Assembly (NCBI RefSeq): GCF_003589595.1
Contig: NW_020654289.1
Span: 2,952,399 to 3,016,398 of the forward strand
Direction: 5' to 3'
Length of the DNA: 64,000 nt
From: Hyposmocoma kahamanoa
Taxonomy: Eukaryota; Arthropoda; Insecta; Lepidoptera; Cosmopterigidae
The notes under the pieces are model-generated. The model made no database searches. It had not been told where the DNA came from and saw only the letters and a program-made list of their open reading frames with translations. The translations under genes were made by a program, and so were the position numbers. Every line of letters starts with the position of its first letter. Position 1 is the stretch's first letter. Of this stretch, positions 62,986 through 64,000 are shown one piece after another.

Positions 62986-64000
62986 CCCTACATCCTAAAC
63001 TTCACATCTGACAAAGTAATTAATTCCTTGTTATTTGCAAATATCGTATTTCACGAATAAATAAACAAAAAGAACTTAAACAAAAAATGCTCCGGGCATT
63101 ATGCGAAGTTGATAGAATACCTTAAAAGAGAATTCAGTATTCCCTAACCAATATCAATTTCCACTTCACCATTCGACAAAGTACCAAATTATTCTTCCAC
63201 AAATAGCTAGCGACGAAATGTCGAACATTTTCCAAAGAAAAATGGAGCTCACGATAATCTTGCCTCAAGTTCCAAGTAAGCTACTAATAAGCATCCTTTG
63301 GAAGCTATTTGTCTCTATTCCGGATTCCTAACACACTTCCCGAGTGCAAGCCATTAATCGTACCCCGCATGCATTCCAGACACGCCCTCCCGAAGGTGTA
63401 CTTCAGGGTAACTTCTTAGATCCTTATTTATTTAGAATTTCTTGAGAAATTGATAGCCAGGTGAAACGGGTTGATGTTCCAGCAGCCTACTTAGATGTAA
63501 GTGGAATAATATTTGTGTAACCTCATTAAAACGTGGTATATTGTACATTTTAGGCAATATACGACTGCAGGAACAATATTGTTAATTGCCTGTCTATGAA
63601 AATCGTTTTGCGATAAGTTGTCCAAGGGTTTTTTAAATTGTTGTCATAACAAGAGCAACTGATATTCTGAAGTTTACTTGGCATCCATTCAAATTACACA
63701 ATCTACGGATGGAATTACTCGAACGTTTCTCAAACGATATGCATGAAATTGGAAACTAACATAAAAAATACAATTCTACAGATTATGACAATACTGAACT
63801 TCGTTCAGTTTTTTTGTTTTCGATCTGTGACCCGAGTTAATTAACGTCAAAAGGATTTTAAGTCTATAGGAAAAATATACAATTGTGAAATTCGCAGAAA
63901 GTACAGAACTATGAAAAAAGGAAAATAAGGAAGACTACTGCGCTTCGGTAGGGAATTTATAATCTATGGTGGGAAAGCCATTCGACGACTAATCGTACGA
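62986..64000. other. No gene recognised
   Basis: No repeat landmark or coding exon that I can support, although upstream exons of the 62466-62637 gene might be hidden here. Confidence 0.35.

Overview
The window looks like nuclear DNA of a moth or butterfly (Lepidoptera). It is AT-rich, has spliced genes with GT/AG introns, and is crowded with tRNA-derived SINEs, CR1-, RTE- and R1-like LINE fragments, mariner elements and small foldback/MITE elements. There are no operons, bacterial signals or CRISPR. The species cannot be told from the sequence. One 10-base N gap lies at 29377-29386.

Only a few stretches look like host genes. (1) 21715-21933 (+) is the last coding exon of a nicotinic acetylcholine receptor alpha-type subunit, carrying the fourth membrane helix. 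(2) 31190-34497 (+) and 43925-46485 (+) are two intact two-exon paralogues of the GT10 alpha-1,3-fucosyltransferase family (here gene A and gene B). They stand head to tail and share a phase-2 intron at the same codon. (3) Three orphan exons are weaker: a THAP zinc-finger start at 36037-36117 (+), a spliced-looking exon at 30747-30912 (+) and a terminal exon at 62466-62637 (-).

Layout. 1-21 kb is intergenic or intronic and dense in repeats. It includes CR1/RTE tails on the minus strand at 8.4, 11.5-12.3 and 14.2-15.0 kb, and a tandem duplication at 16.6-17.6 kb that ends exactly at a hAT-type MITE terminus. 21-31 kb holds the receptor exon, LINE scraps, a composite LINE-tail/tRNA element and the gap. 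31-46.5 kb is the fucosyltransferase pair; the intron of gene A is filled with R1-like and CR1-like debris and that of gene B with a MITE and a tRNA-SINE. 46.9-49.6 kb is an R1-clade LINE with a nested 3'-UTR insertion, followed by an RTE tail. 52.8-54.0 and 59.5-60.7 kb are two decayed copies of one mariner family. The rest to 64 kb is MITEs, SINEs and one terminal exon.

Repeat family names used below are local to this window: family B (about 290 bp, ending in an A-rich tail, more than 20 copies), T1-T4 (tRNA-like SINEs), MITE-A (ends like AACCGACTTCAAAAG, about 280 bp), H (hAT-type MITE with 8-bp target duplications), P (PIF/Harbinger-like MITEs with TAA/TTA duplications), and LT (tail of a LINE whose 3' part contains a CTTCTCAGGG motif).

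The most interesting signals are these. The two fucosyltransferase paralogues have lost different presumed donor-binding residues. A short repeat stands in inverted orientation on both sides of exon 2 of gene B and also in the intron of gene A. The tandem duplication has a breakpoint that coincides with a transposon end.
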